A stretch of 64,000 nucleotides of DNA from Lacibacter sp. H375 (GCF_037892425.1 NZ_JBBKTT010000001.1:2232001-2296000); one strand, 5' to 3'; numbered from the stretch's first letter, positions 17,431 to 26,476 are shown. Notes: generated by a model from the sequence alone, not told the origin. Program-made: numbers and translations.

Positions 17431-19074
17431 TTATTCCCAGATTACTTTTCCTTTTTGCTGAAACCAGTGCGGGTAAAACTGCTGGTGAATTTTTTCTACC
17501 TGGTTTCGTTTCACTTTCAACGTAGGTGTAAGCAATCCGTTTTCAATGGTCCAGTTTTCTTTCATCACAACTGCTTTTCCCAGTTGCTCGTATTTTTCTA
17601 AAGATGGATTAATGGCACCGAGTGAACCTTCCAGACTTTCCTCTACTTCTTCTTTTGTTTTCTGCTTACCAATATCTGATAAAGTGATCAATGCAATAGG
17701 CTGCGGGATACCCATGCCCACGACACAACATTGTTCAATATCGGCGTTGGCCAGCAGTTTTGTTTCAATGGGTGATGGTGAAATGTATTTGCCTTTATCT
17801 GTTTTGAACTGATCTTTTAATCGTCCGGTTACAAACAAATAACCGTCATGATCATATTCGCAGATATCGCCTGTTTTTAAATAACCATCTTCATCAAACA
17901 ATTCAGCAGTGAGCTCGGGTTCCTTATAATAACCTTTGGTATTGCTTACACTCTTCACTCGTAGCTCACCTTCTTCTGTGATCTTCACCTGCAAGCCTTT
18001 GAACGGTTTACCCACTGAACCATGCCTGTAATCATAAGGCCGTTCGAAATGTGCATACACACAATCTTCACTCATGCCCAATGCCTGTGTAATTTTTACA
18101 TCAAGTCTCGCAAACCATTTGAGCAGGTCCACAGAAATAGGAGCAGAAGCACTGTAAATATGGGTAGCTCTTGACAGACCTAATTTTTGTTTGATACTTT
18201 TCTTTACAATACCACTGATGATTGGGATCGATAAAAGCAGGTTGAGTTTTTTCTGTGGAATTTTTTTGAGAATGCCTTCCCTGAATTTGCCCCACAGTCT
18301 TGGCACGGCAAAGAAAATGTGCGGCTGCACTTCAGCTACATTCTTTGCAAATGTTTCAACCGATTCAGCAAATGAAACCACACACGCATTATAGATCGAA
18401 TTCATTTCAATAGCGATCCGTTCTGCAATATGACTGAGCGGTAAATAAGAAAGTAAAGCCGTGTGTTTGTTTAAACGTAATTCTTCAATTGCAGCCAACA
18501 TCACTCTGTTGAAATTCCCTGCTGTATGCATTACACCTTTAGGCCTTCCTGTTGTGCCCGACGTATAAATGATGGTCATCAATTCGTCTTCGTGCCATTG
18601 ATGTGTGTGTTGAAGTGGTTGATGTTCTTTTATCAGTTCACTCCAGTTGTAACGTTCATTGCGTTCGTAGGCATCAAAACCAATGCGGATCAGTTCGGGT
18701 GGAATCCCATGTTCCTGCGACCTGAAATCATCCAGTTTGCCAATGAAAACTGCTTTTGCATCACTGTGTTCAAGAATGGGTTTAATGGAAGAGGCTGTTA
18801 AAGTAGGATAGATAGGAATAGAAATACATCCTGCCATCATGATCGCTATATCAGCCATCAACCAATGTGCACAGTTCTTTGAAAGAATGGCAATATGTGA
18901 TCCTTTTGGAAGTTGAAGCGAATGCAATGCAGCTGCAATACGCCTGCTTTCATCTGCTGCCTGTTGCCATGTCCACGTTGTCCATTCGCCACGAAAAGGC
19001 TGTCGTAAAAAAATATCGTTGGGATGGTTTTCTACATTTAGCAGAAACTGTTGCAGAGGGGTGGAAACCGGCAT
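17431..19074 (-). CDS. Long-chain acyl-CoA synthetase / AMP-dependent ligase
   Basis: 547 residues. It activates a fatty acid to acyl-AMP and then acyl-CoA. Motifs are the P-loop IIYTSGTTGRPKG (about 168-180), SYLPLSHIAERI, the HIYSASAPIS / TQALGMSEDC region, YLKTGDICEYDHDGYLFVTG and GRLKDQFKTDKGKYISP, the last holding the A10-like lysines. It belongs to the FadD15/long-chain group rather than acetyl-CoA synthetases and is slightly shorter than the usual 590-600 residues, with the cap region still complete. It probably works in fatty-acid uptake or membrane lipid recycling; chain length is not predictable. Confidence 0.88.
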   Translation of the reverse strand: MPVSTPLQQFLLNVENHPNDIFLRQPFRGEWTTWTWQQAADESRRIAAALHSLQLPKGSHIAILSKNCAHWLMADIAIMMAGCISIPIYPTLTASSIKPILEHSDAKAVFIGKLDDFRSQEHGIPPELIRIGFDAYERNERYNWSELIKEHQPLQHTHQWHEDELMTIIYTSGTTGRPKGVMHTAGNFNRVMLAAIEELRLNKHTALLSYLPLSHIAERIAIEMNSIYNACVVSFAESVETFAKNVAEVQPHIFFAVPRLWGKFREGILKKIPQKKLNLLLSIPIISGIVKKSIKQKLGLSRATHIYSASAPISVDLLKWFARLDVKITQALGMSEDCVYAHFERPYDYRHGSVGKPFKGLQVKITEEGELRVKSVSNTKGYYKEPELTAELFDEDGYLKTGDICEYDHDGYLFVTGRLKDQFKTDKGKYISPSPIETKLLANADIEQCCVVGMGIPQPIALITLSDIGKQKTKEEVEESLEGSLGAINPSLEKYEQLGKAVVMKENWTIENGLLTPTLKVKRNQVEKIHQQFYPHWFQQKGKVIWE

Positions 19075-19210
19075 AACAATCGTTTTGAGTGATCTAAATC
19101 TACTGAAAATAATTCAGCAGTATACAGAACGATGGTTATTAAACAGGCTGACTTGCGTAATTTATTTCACCCCAAGTGCTTTATGAAAATAAGGCCCAAA
19201 TGATTCCCTT

Positions 19211-19843
19211 TTATTGTTTGAGGAAACGTAGTTGTTGCTGTTCGCCTTTGCTGTTGCTTGCCTGTAATACATATTGACCGGAAGGCAAACTTTCCAGATT
19301 CAACTGCACTTGGTTGGTACCCGCCTGCAATTGTTCCTGCCGAACCGTATAACGTTTTCCGCTGATATCAGTAACTGTAAGTTGTAACCTGTCTGTTTCT
19401 GCTGATGAAATACTGAGCACAGCAGTTGACCGAACAAGCGATGGTAACAATGCATTCAATGCAAATCCTTTGCTGCCGTTGAGGACAGCAACAATGAACG
19501 AGTTAACAGATGTATTAGCGGGAGTGGTAAGTTTAATGCGATAGTAATTAGTTCCTTCACGGCGTTGCAGATCTGTGTAATCAAAAGGTTCTGCACAGCG
19601 GATCTGGTCGGCAGTGAAGCTATGCAGTACGTTAAAGGTTTTGTTATCAGTTGAATGTTGCACTTCAAAGGCTGCAAAATCGGATGTGCAGGGAGCCAGC
19701 CAACGCAACACATTGTATTGAGTCGTTTTTTGCGCCTGGAAAAATTTCAGTTCAATTGGGAAAGTAAGAAACGGATCATTCGCCTGCGCAAAGCCGGTTA
19801 TTGCTGTAAAAAAGAATGCGAGGGTGGTGATTGATGCTTTCAT
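19211..19843 (-). CDS. Secreted protein with T9SS type A sorting domain
   Basis: 210 residues. A signal peptide ends near TGFAQ. The middle is a fibronectin-III-like or 'FEVQHSTDNKTF' segment often found before the sorting domain in Bacteroidota. The last 75 residues match the type A Por-secretion C-terminal domain: LQLTVTDISGKRY, then LESLPSGQYVLQASNSKG and a terminal LRFLKQ. The protein should cross the outer membrane by the type IX system and be anchored or released there. It lies alone behind the TonB receptor. Confidence 0.82.
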   Translation of the reverse strand: MKASITTLAFFFTAITGFAQANDPFLTFPIELKFFQAQKTTQYNVLRWLAPCTSDFAAFEVQHSTDNKTFNVLHSFTADQIRCAEPFDYTDLQRREGTNYYRIKLTTPANTSVNSFIVAVLNGSKGFALNALLPSLVRSTAVLSISSAETDRLQLTVTDISGKRYTVRQEQLQAGTNQVQLNLESLPSGQYVLQASNSKGEQQQLRFLKQ

Positions 19844-19962
19844 ACCTGTTTATTTACGGTATAAAGATAGGTAAGGATTGGAGAGATTGGAAGTCAGGGT
19901 GATGACACTAGTGATTTTAAAACCCACCCCTTTCGGTCATTCTTTTGTTTAACATCTTGACA

Positions 19963-19978
19963 CCCCTCCGAGGAGGGG
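19963..19978. repeat. Short palindrome CCCCTCC/GGAGGGG
   Basis: A seven-base perfect stem with a two-base centre lies in the gap between the T9SS protein and the TonB receptor, preceded by AACCCACCCC. No T-run follows on either strand, so it is not a standard terminator. It resembles G/C-rich palindromes dispersed in Bacteroidota genomes. Confidence 0.45.
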
Positions 19979-20029
19979 ATAAACCTAATGAAACCTGATA
20001 GTTAAAACTTATTGCTGAAATTACAAGAA

Positions 20030-20057
20030 ACTCATTATTCATCACTCCCCACTCACC
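20030..20057. repeat. 7-bp-phased tract, ACTCANN family
   Basis: Four consecutive 7-base units: ACTCATT, ATTCATC, ACTCCCC, ACTCACC. The last is the reverse complement of GGTGAGT, the unit of the tract at 25888-25915, so the same family occurs in both orientations in this window. Confidence 0.6.
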
Positions 20058-20060
20058 CTC

Positions 20061-22544
20061 TTACCACCTCGCCACGATCTTAAAATTGATCAGCCTTGGC
20101 GTTAACCTATTTGGAATAGAAAAGATCGTGTTGCTGAAATCTTTGATTAGCAAATAAGAAATGGTGTTAGGTCGGTCGATGACATTAAAAATTTCTAAGC
20201 TGGCCCAGATATTATTGAACTCACGGAAAGGATTGCGGCTGCGGCGTTTACTTTTTTCACCATCGAGCAACAATGCACTGAAACCAAAATCAACACGTAT
20301 GTATGGATCGATCGTCAATGCATTTCTGTACTTCGCACTGTTGGGAATATTGTAGGGAAGATTGGTTCCGTACAAAAAGTTCATGGAGAACTTAAAATTC
20401 TTATTGGTAGAAAGATAATCCTGGTAAAACATACCGAAGGTTAAAAAGCGATCAGTAGGTCTCCTGATCCAGCCACCTTGTACCAACGTACTGTCAACAG
20501 GTTTGTTGGTTGAATCCAATGTGTAATTATACCACTGATCATTATCTAAATTTTCACGTGTACGCATAATGCCAAGGCTCACCCAGCTTTCTGCATCTTT
20601 CACCAACTCGCCAAACAAACGTGCTTCAATACCCGTTGCATATGCTTTGGCACTGTTGCTGCCAAAATAACGGATACGCACATTGTCTACATCATACGGC
20701 ACAATATCATACATGTGTTTGTAGTAGGCTTCGGCCTGTAATTTAAACGGACGATTGCCCCAGCCTTTGAAATTATAATCGATGCCTGCAACAACCTGCC
20801 AGCTCTTTTGTGCTTTCACTGATTCGTTTACTGAACCATCATAACGACGTAGCTCCCTATAGAACGGCGGTTGATGGTAAGCACCTGCTGCTGCACGAAA
20901 CACAATATCTTTTTTGCCAAGCGGCTGCATGGCAAATTGTACACGTGGTTGAATCAACACTTCATTGTTGAGTGTATTGTAATTGTAACGTACACCCACT
21001 TGTAAGGTCATGTTCAAAGAATCATTGAGAATAATATTATCCTGCACATACCCCGTTGTGCGGAAGAATACAAGATCAGATTTTGATTTAATGACTTTCG
21101 TTAACTGCAATTGATTTGGATTGAACGGCAACGTATAACCGGCACTATCCGTCAATTCCCACTCATTCAATTTATCATTGATGCTTTGACGTTCGAGACT
21201 GTGACCCCACTGGATAAAATGTTTTCCTTTTTCCAGACTGCCTTTGTGTGTGGCATTTTGAATTTGTATGTCGAGTTGATTGCGTGCAAAATTCTGGAAC
21301 ACACCTGCACCCAACGGATTTACAATTAATCCAAACGTGGTGCGGCTGCGATCGAAATCACGTTCGCCAAATAAATACGCACCTTGTATATCAAACGACT
21401 CTTCTTCCTTATTGTTGAAATGACTGAGCATCCATTTCAACTTTAAATTCTTATGCGGCTGAAAGGTTGTAGCAATACCAGCCATAGCCGTGCTGTAACG
21501 GTCACGCTCGCCACCTGCGAAATAAATATCTAAACCCAGATTGGCAGTGAAGAAAGGAGAGAATACCGATGCCGTTTGACTGCTGAATTCAGGATTTAGT
21601 TTGAATTGTGTGCGGGAATAATTACCCATTGCTTCAAACATCCATTTCACATTTGGTTGCCAGGTAACATAACCCTGCAGATCGTTGCTGGAAGGAACAT
21701 AGTTACCTTTCGTTTGCTGACTGCTCAATAGATTTTGATTACTTCTGTTGCGTGCACCAACAGTGAAACTTACTTTCTCATCTTTTGAACCGCCTTCAAA
21801 ATGCAGGCCTTGTTCCAATAATGAAACATAAGCAGAACCGCCGAATTTCTTTGCACGCTTGTATTGGATATCCAGCACACTGCTCATCTTATCGCCATAG
21901 CGTGATTGAAAGCCGCCATTATAAAAGGTAAGATTGCGAACCATCTCCGGGTTAATAAAACTCAAGCCTTCCTGTTGCCCTTGCCGAACGAGGTATGGAC
22001 GAAACACTTCAAAGTCGTTTACATAAATGAGGTTCTCATCGTAGTTGCCGCCACGTACAGAATATTGTGAAGTAAGTTCGTTATTGCTGCCAACAAATAT
22101 TTTCAGCAAACCTTCCACGCCACCTACAGCTGATGGAAGTAACAATGCATTTTTAGGATTGATGCGGATGGCCGAAGCTTCTGCCCTTATACGGTTGTCG
22201 GTTACCGTTACCTCCTGCAGTTCTTTTCCGCCCCGTTCAAGACGGAGGACGATGCGTTCCTGTTCATCATCATTCAAAAAGAAATTACGCTGTTCGTCAC
22301 GATAGGAGGTATAGCTGAACACAAGCGCAAATGCTTTGCCTGCCGGTACTTTGATGCTGAAATATCCTGAATCGTTGGTGGTAACGCCGTTGCTGCGGCC
22401 AAGAATGATCACTGATACATTGCCGAGCGGGTTTTCATTTTCGTCCAATACCTTACCGCTAACTGTTGCCGATTTCTTTTGGGCGTAGGAAACAGAGGTT
22501 GCAAGGAGGAGCAGAAGCAGGAAGCAGGTTTTGGTTGCCTTCAT
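20061..22544 (-). CDS. TonB-dependent receptor with carboxypeptidase-regulatory domain
   Basis: 827 residues. Signal peptide to about residue 21 (VSYAQ); CarboxypepD_reg-like beta sandwich over about 25-110 (TVSGKVLDENENPLGNVSVI); plug domain from about 115 to 235 (VRGGNYDENLIYVNDFEVFRP, FINPEMVRNLTFYNGGF); then a 22-strand type outer-membrane barrel to the end, finishing INFKIVARW with the terminal aromatic typical of barrel proteins. It imports an unidentified ligand using TonB energy. No SusD partner is adjacent, so a carbohydrate role is not indicated; a metal-chelate or peptide ligand is equally possible. Confidence 0.92.
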   Translation of the reverse strand: MKATKTCFLLLLLLATSVSYAQKKSATVSGKVLDENENPLGNVSVIILGRSNGVTTNDSGYFSIKVPAGKAFALVFSYTSYRDEQRNFFLNDDEQERIVLRLERGGKELQEVTVTDNRIRAEASAIRINPKNALLLPSAVGGVEGLLKIFVGSNNELTSQYSVRGGNYDENLIYVNDFEVFRPYLVRQGQQEGLSFINPEMVRNLTFYNGGFQSRYGDKMSSVLDIQYKRAKKFGGSAYVSLLEQGLHFEGGSKDEKVSFTVGARNRSNQNLLSSQQTKGNYVPSSNDLQGYVTWQPNVKWMFEAMGNYSRTQFKLNPEFSSQTASVFSPFFTANLGLDIYFAGGERDRYSTAMAGIATTFQPHKNLKLKWMLSHFNNKEEESFDIQGAYLFGERDFDRSRTTFGLIVNPLGAGVFQNFARNQLDIQIQNATHKGSLEKGKHFIQWGHSLERQSINDKLNEWELTDSAGYTLPFNPNQLQLTKVIKSKSDLVFFRTTGYVQDNIILNDSLNMTLQVGVRYNYNTLNNEVLIQPRVQFAMQPLGKKDIVFRAAAGAYHQPPFYRELRRYDGSVNESVKAQKSWQVVAGIDYNFKGWGNRPFKLQAEAYYKHMYDIVPYDVDNVRIRYFGSNSAKAYATGIEARLFGELVKDAESWVSLGIMRTRENLDNDQWYNYTLDSTNKPVDSTLVQGGWIRRPTDRFLTFGMFYQDYLSTNKNFKFSMNFLYGTNLPYNIPNSAKYRNALTIDPYIRVDFGFSALLLDGEKSKRRSRNPFREFNNIWASLEIFNVIDRPNTISYLLIKDFSNTIFSIPNRLTPRLINFKIVARW

Positions 22545-22590
22545 GGAAGATAAAACTAAGCCTTTCTGCTAAAACGCAAAGCGAAGCAAG

Positions 22591-23043
22591 TTATTTTTTC
22601 AGGAAGAGGTCTTCGTAAGAAATTGTTACTGCTGTTCCGTTAACCTTGCAGGCAACGATCTGGTTCACGCAATAAACTTTCTGTCCATTTTTAATTCCCG
22701 TTTCCTGGGGTTCTTTCAGATCGGTAATGTTGTAGGTTGTATTTGTTGCGGGAATGAAAACTTTAAAATCGAAGTTGGAGGGGAGCAATGCCTCATCGCT
22801 GAAATAGGCATACCTGATGGTATCACCTCTTTGGTGCAGACCAACAAGCGAAGTATCAAAGCTGGCTGAACTGATGAGATTGCTGAAGTTGCTTCCTTTT
22901 TCGTAACGGCTGATGCTGAAACCATTGATCTCCGCTTTTGTATATGAAACGAAATTGAGGTGCAACCCGGATGATTTACCGCACGGATAACTGCAACTTA
23001 TAAGCAGCAGAAGGGGAAGTGAAATAAAGATGAGTTGCTTCAT
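22591..23043 (-). CDS. Hypothetical lipoprotein
   Basis: 150 residues with a lipoprotein signal (MKQLIFISLPLLLLISCSYPC; Cys17). The mature part carries the pair C17/C21, then a predicted beta-rich body and a late CVNQIVACKV cysteine pair. No family recognised. It is 46 bases upstream of the TonB receptor on the same strand, and so may be cotranscribed with it and serve at the outer membrane. Confidence 0.7.
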   Translation of the reverse strand: MKQLIFISLPLLLLISCSYPCGKSSGLHLNFVSYTKAEINGFSISRYEKGSNFSNLISSASFDTSLVGLHQRGDTIRYAYFSDEALLPSNFDFKVFIPATNTTYNITDLKEPQETGIKNGQKVYCVNQIVACKVNGTAVTISYEDLFLKK

Positions 23044-23080
23044 GTTTGTTTGACCACAGTTTCTTCAAAATCGTTGCATG

Positions 23081-23130
23081 AAAAATGCCACAGAAAACAC
23101 ACAGATGTATTTTCAGTGTTCTCTGTGGCA
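23081..23130 (-). terminator. Rho-independent terminator after rpe
   Basis: On the minus strand TGCCACAGAGAACAC and GTGTTTTCTGTGGCA pair at 14 of 15 positions around a 15-base loop and are followed by TTTTT. It lies about 20 bases after the rpe stop. The arm sequence CACAGAGAACAC is also a phrase I associate with dispersed intergenic repeats in other genomes. Confidence 0.7.
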
Positions 23131-23151
23131 AAAGTTGGTTTTCGGAACAAC

Positions 23152-23799
23152 TTATATCTTCTTCAACAATGAGATCATTTCTGTTGGGCTGGGTGCCTTA
23201 AACACTGTGTTACCGGCAACAAGAACTGTTGCGCCTGCATCCACAATGCTTTTTGCATTATCTAACGTTACCCCGCCATCAATTTCAATATCAACAGTCA
23301 AACCTTTTTCATTGATCATGTTGCGGAGTTCTTTGATCTTGTTGAGTGTTTGGGGAATAAATGCCTGTCCGCCAAAACCCGGGTTCACACTCATCAAACA
23401 TACCATATCAATATCGGCCAATACATCTTTCAATAATGAAACAGGTGTATGCGGATTTAACGCAATTCCTGCTTTCATACCAAGTCCTTTGATCTGTTGA
23501 ATATTGCGGTGGAGATGCGTGCATGCTTCGTAATGCACCGTGAGAATATCGGCACCGGCTTTCTTGAATGCTTCGGCATATTTCTCCGGCTCTTCGATCA
23601 TCAGATGCACGTCACACACTTTGGTGGTGGCCTTGCGGAAAAACTCAATGATCATGGGACCAAAACTGATGTTGGGTACAAAACGGCCATCCATAACATC
23701 GAGGTGATACCAATCGGCTTCACTGGCGTTGAGCATATCACAATCGGCCTGGAGATTAATATAGTTGGCACTTAATAAAGAAGGAGCTACGATCGGCAT
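23152..23799 (-). CDS. rpe: Ribulose-phosphate 3-epimerase
   Basis: 215 residues. Interconverts ribulose 5-phosphate and xylulose 5-phosphate in the pentose phosphate pathway. TIM-barrel motifs: APSLLSANY at the start, HLDVMDGRFVPNISFGP with the catalytic Asp and His ligands, VHLMIEEP, MSVNPGFGGQAF for phosphate binding, EIDGGV with the second catalytic Asp, and VAGNTVFK at the end. Length and motifs are complete. It is followed by a terminator. Confidence 0.96.
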   Translation of the reverse strand: MPIVAPSLLSANYINLQADCDMLNASEADWYHLDVMDGRFVPNISFGPMIIEFFRKATTKVCDVHLMIEEPEKYAEAFKKAGADILTVHYEACTHLHRNIQQIKGLGMKAGIALNPHTPVSLLKDVLADIDMVCLMSVNPGFGGQAFIPQTLNKIKELRNMINEKGLTVDIEIDGGVTLDNAKSIVDAGATVLVAGNTVFKAPSPTEMISLLKKI

Positions 23800-23804
23800 A
23801 GAAA

Positions 23805-23839
23805 AGTTTATAGTTTAATGTTTGTTGTTTTTGGTTTTA
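23805..23839. repeat. 7-bp-phased tract, AGTTTAT/TGTTTGT family
   Basis: Units AGTTTAT AGTTTAA TGTTTGT TGTTTTT GGTTTTA follow each other at a 7-base period just upstream of rpe. They are the reverse complement of the ACAAACT family at 27522-27548. Confidence 0.6.
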
Positions 23840-23857
23840 CTCATCAATCATCACACA

Positions 23858-24682
23858 TTATTTCATTGCTCCCAATCTCTTCAACGCATCTTTTGCTTCT
23901 GTAATACTTTGATCGAGTGCAAGGGAACGTTTATAATTATCAATGGCTTCAGTTGTGCGGTTCAGTTTTTCTTCTGCCTTCGCCATCCAGAAATAGCCAT
24001 CGGCAAATTTGTTACTCACATCGGTACTTTGTGCAAATACTTTGTGTGCTTCTTCAAATTTTTTCTGATCGTAATAGATCAACCCCTTTTCAATGTATGC
24101 GTCAAGATAAGTGTAATCTTCACGGATGATCTGGTTATACACTGCCAATGCTTTTGATGCTTGTTTGATCTTATTGTAATAAGCAGCTTTCACAAAAAGA
24201 ATATCACTACGGAATTGAACGGCAGTAGCATCTTTCAACAGCGCATCACACAAAACTTCTGCTTTTTTATTTCCGGTTTCGGCATACAGTGATGCCAGTC
24301 TTAACTCAGCTTCGGTAAATAAACCTGCAGCTGCAATGGATTGCTCGTAAGATGTAATGGCATTGGCTGTATCACCTTTACGTTCCAATGCATCAGCTTT
24401 CATAAAAAGATAGGCCGGGTTATTGGGTTGTTTTTGTAAAAGCTTTTCAACCTGCGTTAATGCCTTATCGTATTGATTATTTTGTACTAGCTGTTCTACA
24501 AATTGTTCACGGATACTGTCAACCTGTGGTTCCTGTTGCAGTTTATTTTCGAGTTCAGCAATTTTGGAATTGGCAGGAGGGGTGGTAGCAGCGCCCTCAC
24601 CATGATCGGCAGGCTTATCGTTGGTACAGGCAAACAGGCAAAGGCTGGTAAATCCAGTGATCAAAAAGGCTTTCAACTGCAT
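23858..24682 (-). CDS. TPR-repeat lipoprotein
   Basis: 274 residues. The signal MQLKAFLITGFTSLCLFAC ends in a lipobox with Cys19. After a charged linker (NDKPADHGEGAATT) come at least five tetratricopeptide units with the usual A-x-x-Y/F spacing (YDKALTQVEKLLQKQPNNPA, AITSYEQSIAAAGL, AIDNYKRSLALDQSITEA). It should be a periplasm-facing scaffold. The coding strand carries TAGCTTTG only four bases before the ATG, so the transcript may be leaderless. Divergent from the PD40 gene. Confidence 0.85.
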   Translation of the reverse strand: MQLKAFLITGFTSLCLFACTNDKPADHGEGAATTPPANSKIAELENKLQQEPQVDSIREQFVEQLVQNNQYDKALTQVEKLLQKQPNNPAYLFMKADALERKGDTANAITSYEQSIAAAGLFTEAELRLASLYAETGNKKAEVLCDALLKDATAVQFRSDILFVKAAYYNKIKQASKALAVYNQIIREDYTYLDAYIEKGLIYYDQKKFEEAHKVFAQSTDVSNKFADGYFWMAKAEEKLNRTTEAIDNYKRSLALDQSITEAKDALKRLGAMK

Positions 24683-24686
24683 GGCG

Positions 24687-24694
24687 CAAAGCTA
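24687..24694 (-). promoter_or_regulatory. Candidate -7 element TAGCTTTG of the TPR lipoprotein
   Basis: CAAAGCTA on the plus strand reads TAGCTTTG on the minus strand, matching TAnnTTTG. It ends only four bases before the ATG. No TTTG -33 box is present at the usual distance, so support is partial. Confidence 0.4.
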
Positions 24695-24752
24695 AATTAT
24701 TTTAGGCTGCTGGTTCTTACATTTTCCTGACATTTGCGGGCATTCCAAAAAC

Positions 24753-24760
24753 TACATTTG
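24753..24760 (+). promoter_or_regulatory. Candidate -7 element TACATTTG of the PD40 gene
   Basis: TACATTTG fits TAnnTTTG and lies 14 bases before the ATG at 24775. A TTTG at 24733-24736 is only 16 bases upstream, shorter than the usual 19-21. Confidence 0.45.
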
Positions 24761-24774
24761 TAAAAATCAGATTC

Positions 24775-25884
24775 ATGAAGAAGTACGCTCTCTTGCTTGT
24801 TCTGCCTGTGGCTGTCGTCTTGGTTCTTTCATTTAAAGCCGGTAAAAAGGAAATCAATGTTGACCATCCAGCAATGAACGATACCATTCTTTACCCCGAC
24901 GAAAAGCATTTTAAAAATATTCAGCAGCTCACATTTGGTGGCGATAATGCAGAAGCATATTTCAGTTTCGATGGTAAATGGCTCATCTTTCAGAAAACAT
25001 ATGCCAAAGAAGGCATTCCCTGCGATCAGATGTATATTGGAAAAATCCCAACGAAACCCGGCGAAAAGTTTACGCCAAAGCTGGTGAGCACTGGTAAAGG
25101 AAGAACAACCTGCGGTGCTTTTATGAAAGATGGTAAACACATCATTTATGCGTCTACACATTTAGGAAGTGGCGATTGCCCTCCAATTCCTGATCGAAGT
25201 AAATACGGCAACAAATACATCTGGCCTTTGTACGACAGCTATGATATTTTCATGGCCGATCTCAATGGAAAAATTGTAAAGCAACTTACCAACAGCAAAG
25301 GTTATGATGCTGAAGCAACGCTTTCACCTGATGGAAGGAAAATGTTGTACACCAGTACCAAAGATGGTGATATTGATATGTATGTGATGGATCTGAAAAC
25401 AGGAAAAGAAATTAAAGTAACCAACCTGTTGGGTTATGATGGTGGTGGTTGGTTTAGTCCTGATGGAAAAAAACTCATCTGGCGTGCAAGCCGACCCAAG
25501 ACTGAAGCAGAGATCAAAGAATATAAAGAGTTTTTGACACAGGGATTAGTTGCTCCTACCAATATGGAAGTATGGGTGGCAAATGCTGATGGAACAAATG
25601 CTAAACAGGTTTCTTCATTTGGACAAGCCAACTGGGCGCCTGCATATATGCCCGATAACAAACGCATCATCTTCGCCAGCAATCATGAGTACAAGCGTGG
25701 CTTTCCGTTCAATTTATATACGATGAATGAAGATGGAAGCAATCTTACAAAGATCAGCCGTGATAAAGGCTTTGATGCATTCCCTATGTTCAGCCCCAAT
25801 GGAAAGAAAATCGTTTTCTGCAGCAACCGTAATAACGGCGGTACAAGAGATACCAATATTTTTATTGCTGATTGGGAGGAATGA
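24775..25884 (+). CDS. TolB-like PD40 beta-propeller protein
   Basis: 369 residues with an N-terminal signal or anchor segment (MKKYALLLVLPVAVVLVLSF). The rest is a series of WD40-like/PD40 blades, each with the hallmark 'SPDGRKMLYTST', 'SPDGKKLIWRAS', 'MPDNKRIIFASN', 'SPNGKKIVFCSN'; six blades are likely. Such proteins are periplasmic or surface scaffolds; no enzymatic domain is attached. It is divergently transcribed from the TPR lipoprotein gene. Confidence 0.85.
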   Translation: MKKYALLLVLPVAVVLVLSFKAGKKEINVDHPAMNDTILYPDEKHFKNIQQLTFGGDNAEAYFSFDGKWLIFQKTYAKEGIPCDQMYIGKIPTKPGEKFTPKLVSTGKGRTTCGAFMKDGKHIIYASTHLGSGDCPPIPDRSKYGNKYIWPLYDSYDIFMADLNGKIVKQLTNSKGYDAEATLSPDGRKMLYTSTKDGDIDMYVMDLKTGKEIKVTNLLGYDGGGWFSPDGKKLIWRASRPKTEAEIKEYKEFLTQGLVAPTNMEVWVANADGTNAKQVSSFGQANWAPAYMPDNKRIIFASNHEYKRGFPFNLYTMNEDGSNLTKISRDKGFDAFPMFSPNGKKIVFCSNRNNGGTRDTNIFIADWEE

Positions 25885-25887
25885 GAA

Positions 25888-25915
25888 GGTGAGTGGTGAG
25901 CAGTGAATGGTGAGT
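25888..25915. repeat. 7-bp-phased tract, RGTGARY family
   Basis: Four units follow each other: GGTGAGT, GGTGAGC, AGTGAAT, GGTGAGT. The tract lies directly after the stop codon of the PD40 gene and before a pair of hairpins. Confidence 0.65.
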
Positions 25916-25920
25916 GAGTA

Positions 25921-25973
25921 GCCCTGAGCGAAGTCGAAGGGCGGTGCAGTCAATCGAGCGATAGTCGAGATTG
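25921..25973. repeat. REP-like pair of hairpins with GAGCGA...GTCGA core
   Basis: Two short palindromic elements sit eight bases apart. The first (25921-25942) has outer arms GCCCT/AGGGC; the second (25951-25973) has outer arms CAATC/GATTG. Both share the inner core GAGCGA-(A or TA)-GTCGA, in which CGA pairs with TCG. Different outer arms on a common core and the paired layout recall bacterial REP/BIME elements. The first half is a sequence I recall from many other genomes. Confidence 0.55.
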
Positions 25974-25987
25974 ACGGTAAGAAAAAA

Positions 25988-26353
25988 TTACTCAATTTTC
26001 TTTTTTATATCAGATCTTGGTTTGTACTGATACATTTTAGTCGATGGCGGAAGGCTCTTCAACTCTGGCTTGCCGGGATAATAAGGATTCGGCATTTGCA
26101 AACCCGGTGTTTCAGTTTTCAACCTGTTGGGCATGTTCGATGTAACCGAACTGTCAGGCACCAGCACAGGCATATTATCCTGCGGCAATGCATAAACAGT
26201 TCCCTTTTCAGTTTTTCCGATGATCCTGTTTTGAAATAATAATTGTTGTTGAATGATGGGCTTGCTTGAATCACTTACAAATACTTTTGGAGATTGTGCA
26301 AGCAGTGATTGTATGCTGCAAAAAGCGACAACTATAAAAAACAATTTCTTCAT
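25988..26353 (-). CDS. Small secreted hypothetical protein
   Basis: 121 residues from the ATG at 26353, which opens a signal peptide (MKKLFFIVVAFCSIQSLLAQ); a longer upstream frame is basic and unlikely. The mature protein is Pro/Lys/Ser-rich and mostly unstructured (GLQMPNPYYPGKPELKSLPP), with a basic tail. No family recognised. It is convergent with the PD40 gene and divergent from the membrane protein at 26477. Confidence 0.65.
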   Translation of the reverse strand: MKKLFFIVVAFCSIQSLLAQSPKVFVSDSSKPIIQQQLLFQNRIIGKTEKGTVYALPQDNMPVLVPDSSVTSNMPNRLKTETPGLQMPNPYYPGKPELKSLPPSTKMYQYKPRSDIKKKIE

Positions 26354-26476
26354 AGCAGGTGTTGATAATAATCTAAGATAAGTTTTTTTCCGAAAACAGT
26401 TTTTGAATAATCCTTTTCTGCACCTTACTTTGTGGCGGAATTTCACATTATATCATCCTCAAATTTCCAAATCATT

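Noticed and set aside
19963-19978. CCCCTCC/GGAGGGG palindrome as a terminator
   Set aside because: No T-run on either strand and a two-base loop; more likely a dispersed palindrome.
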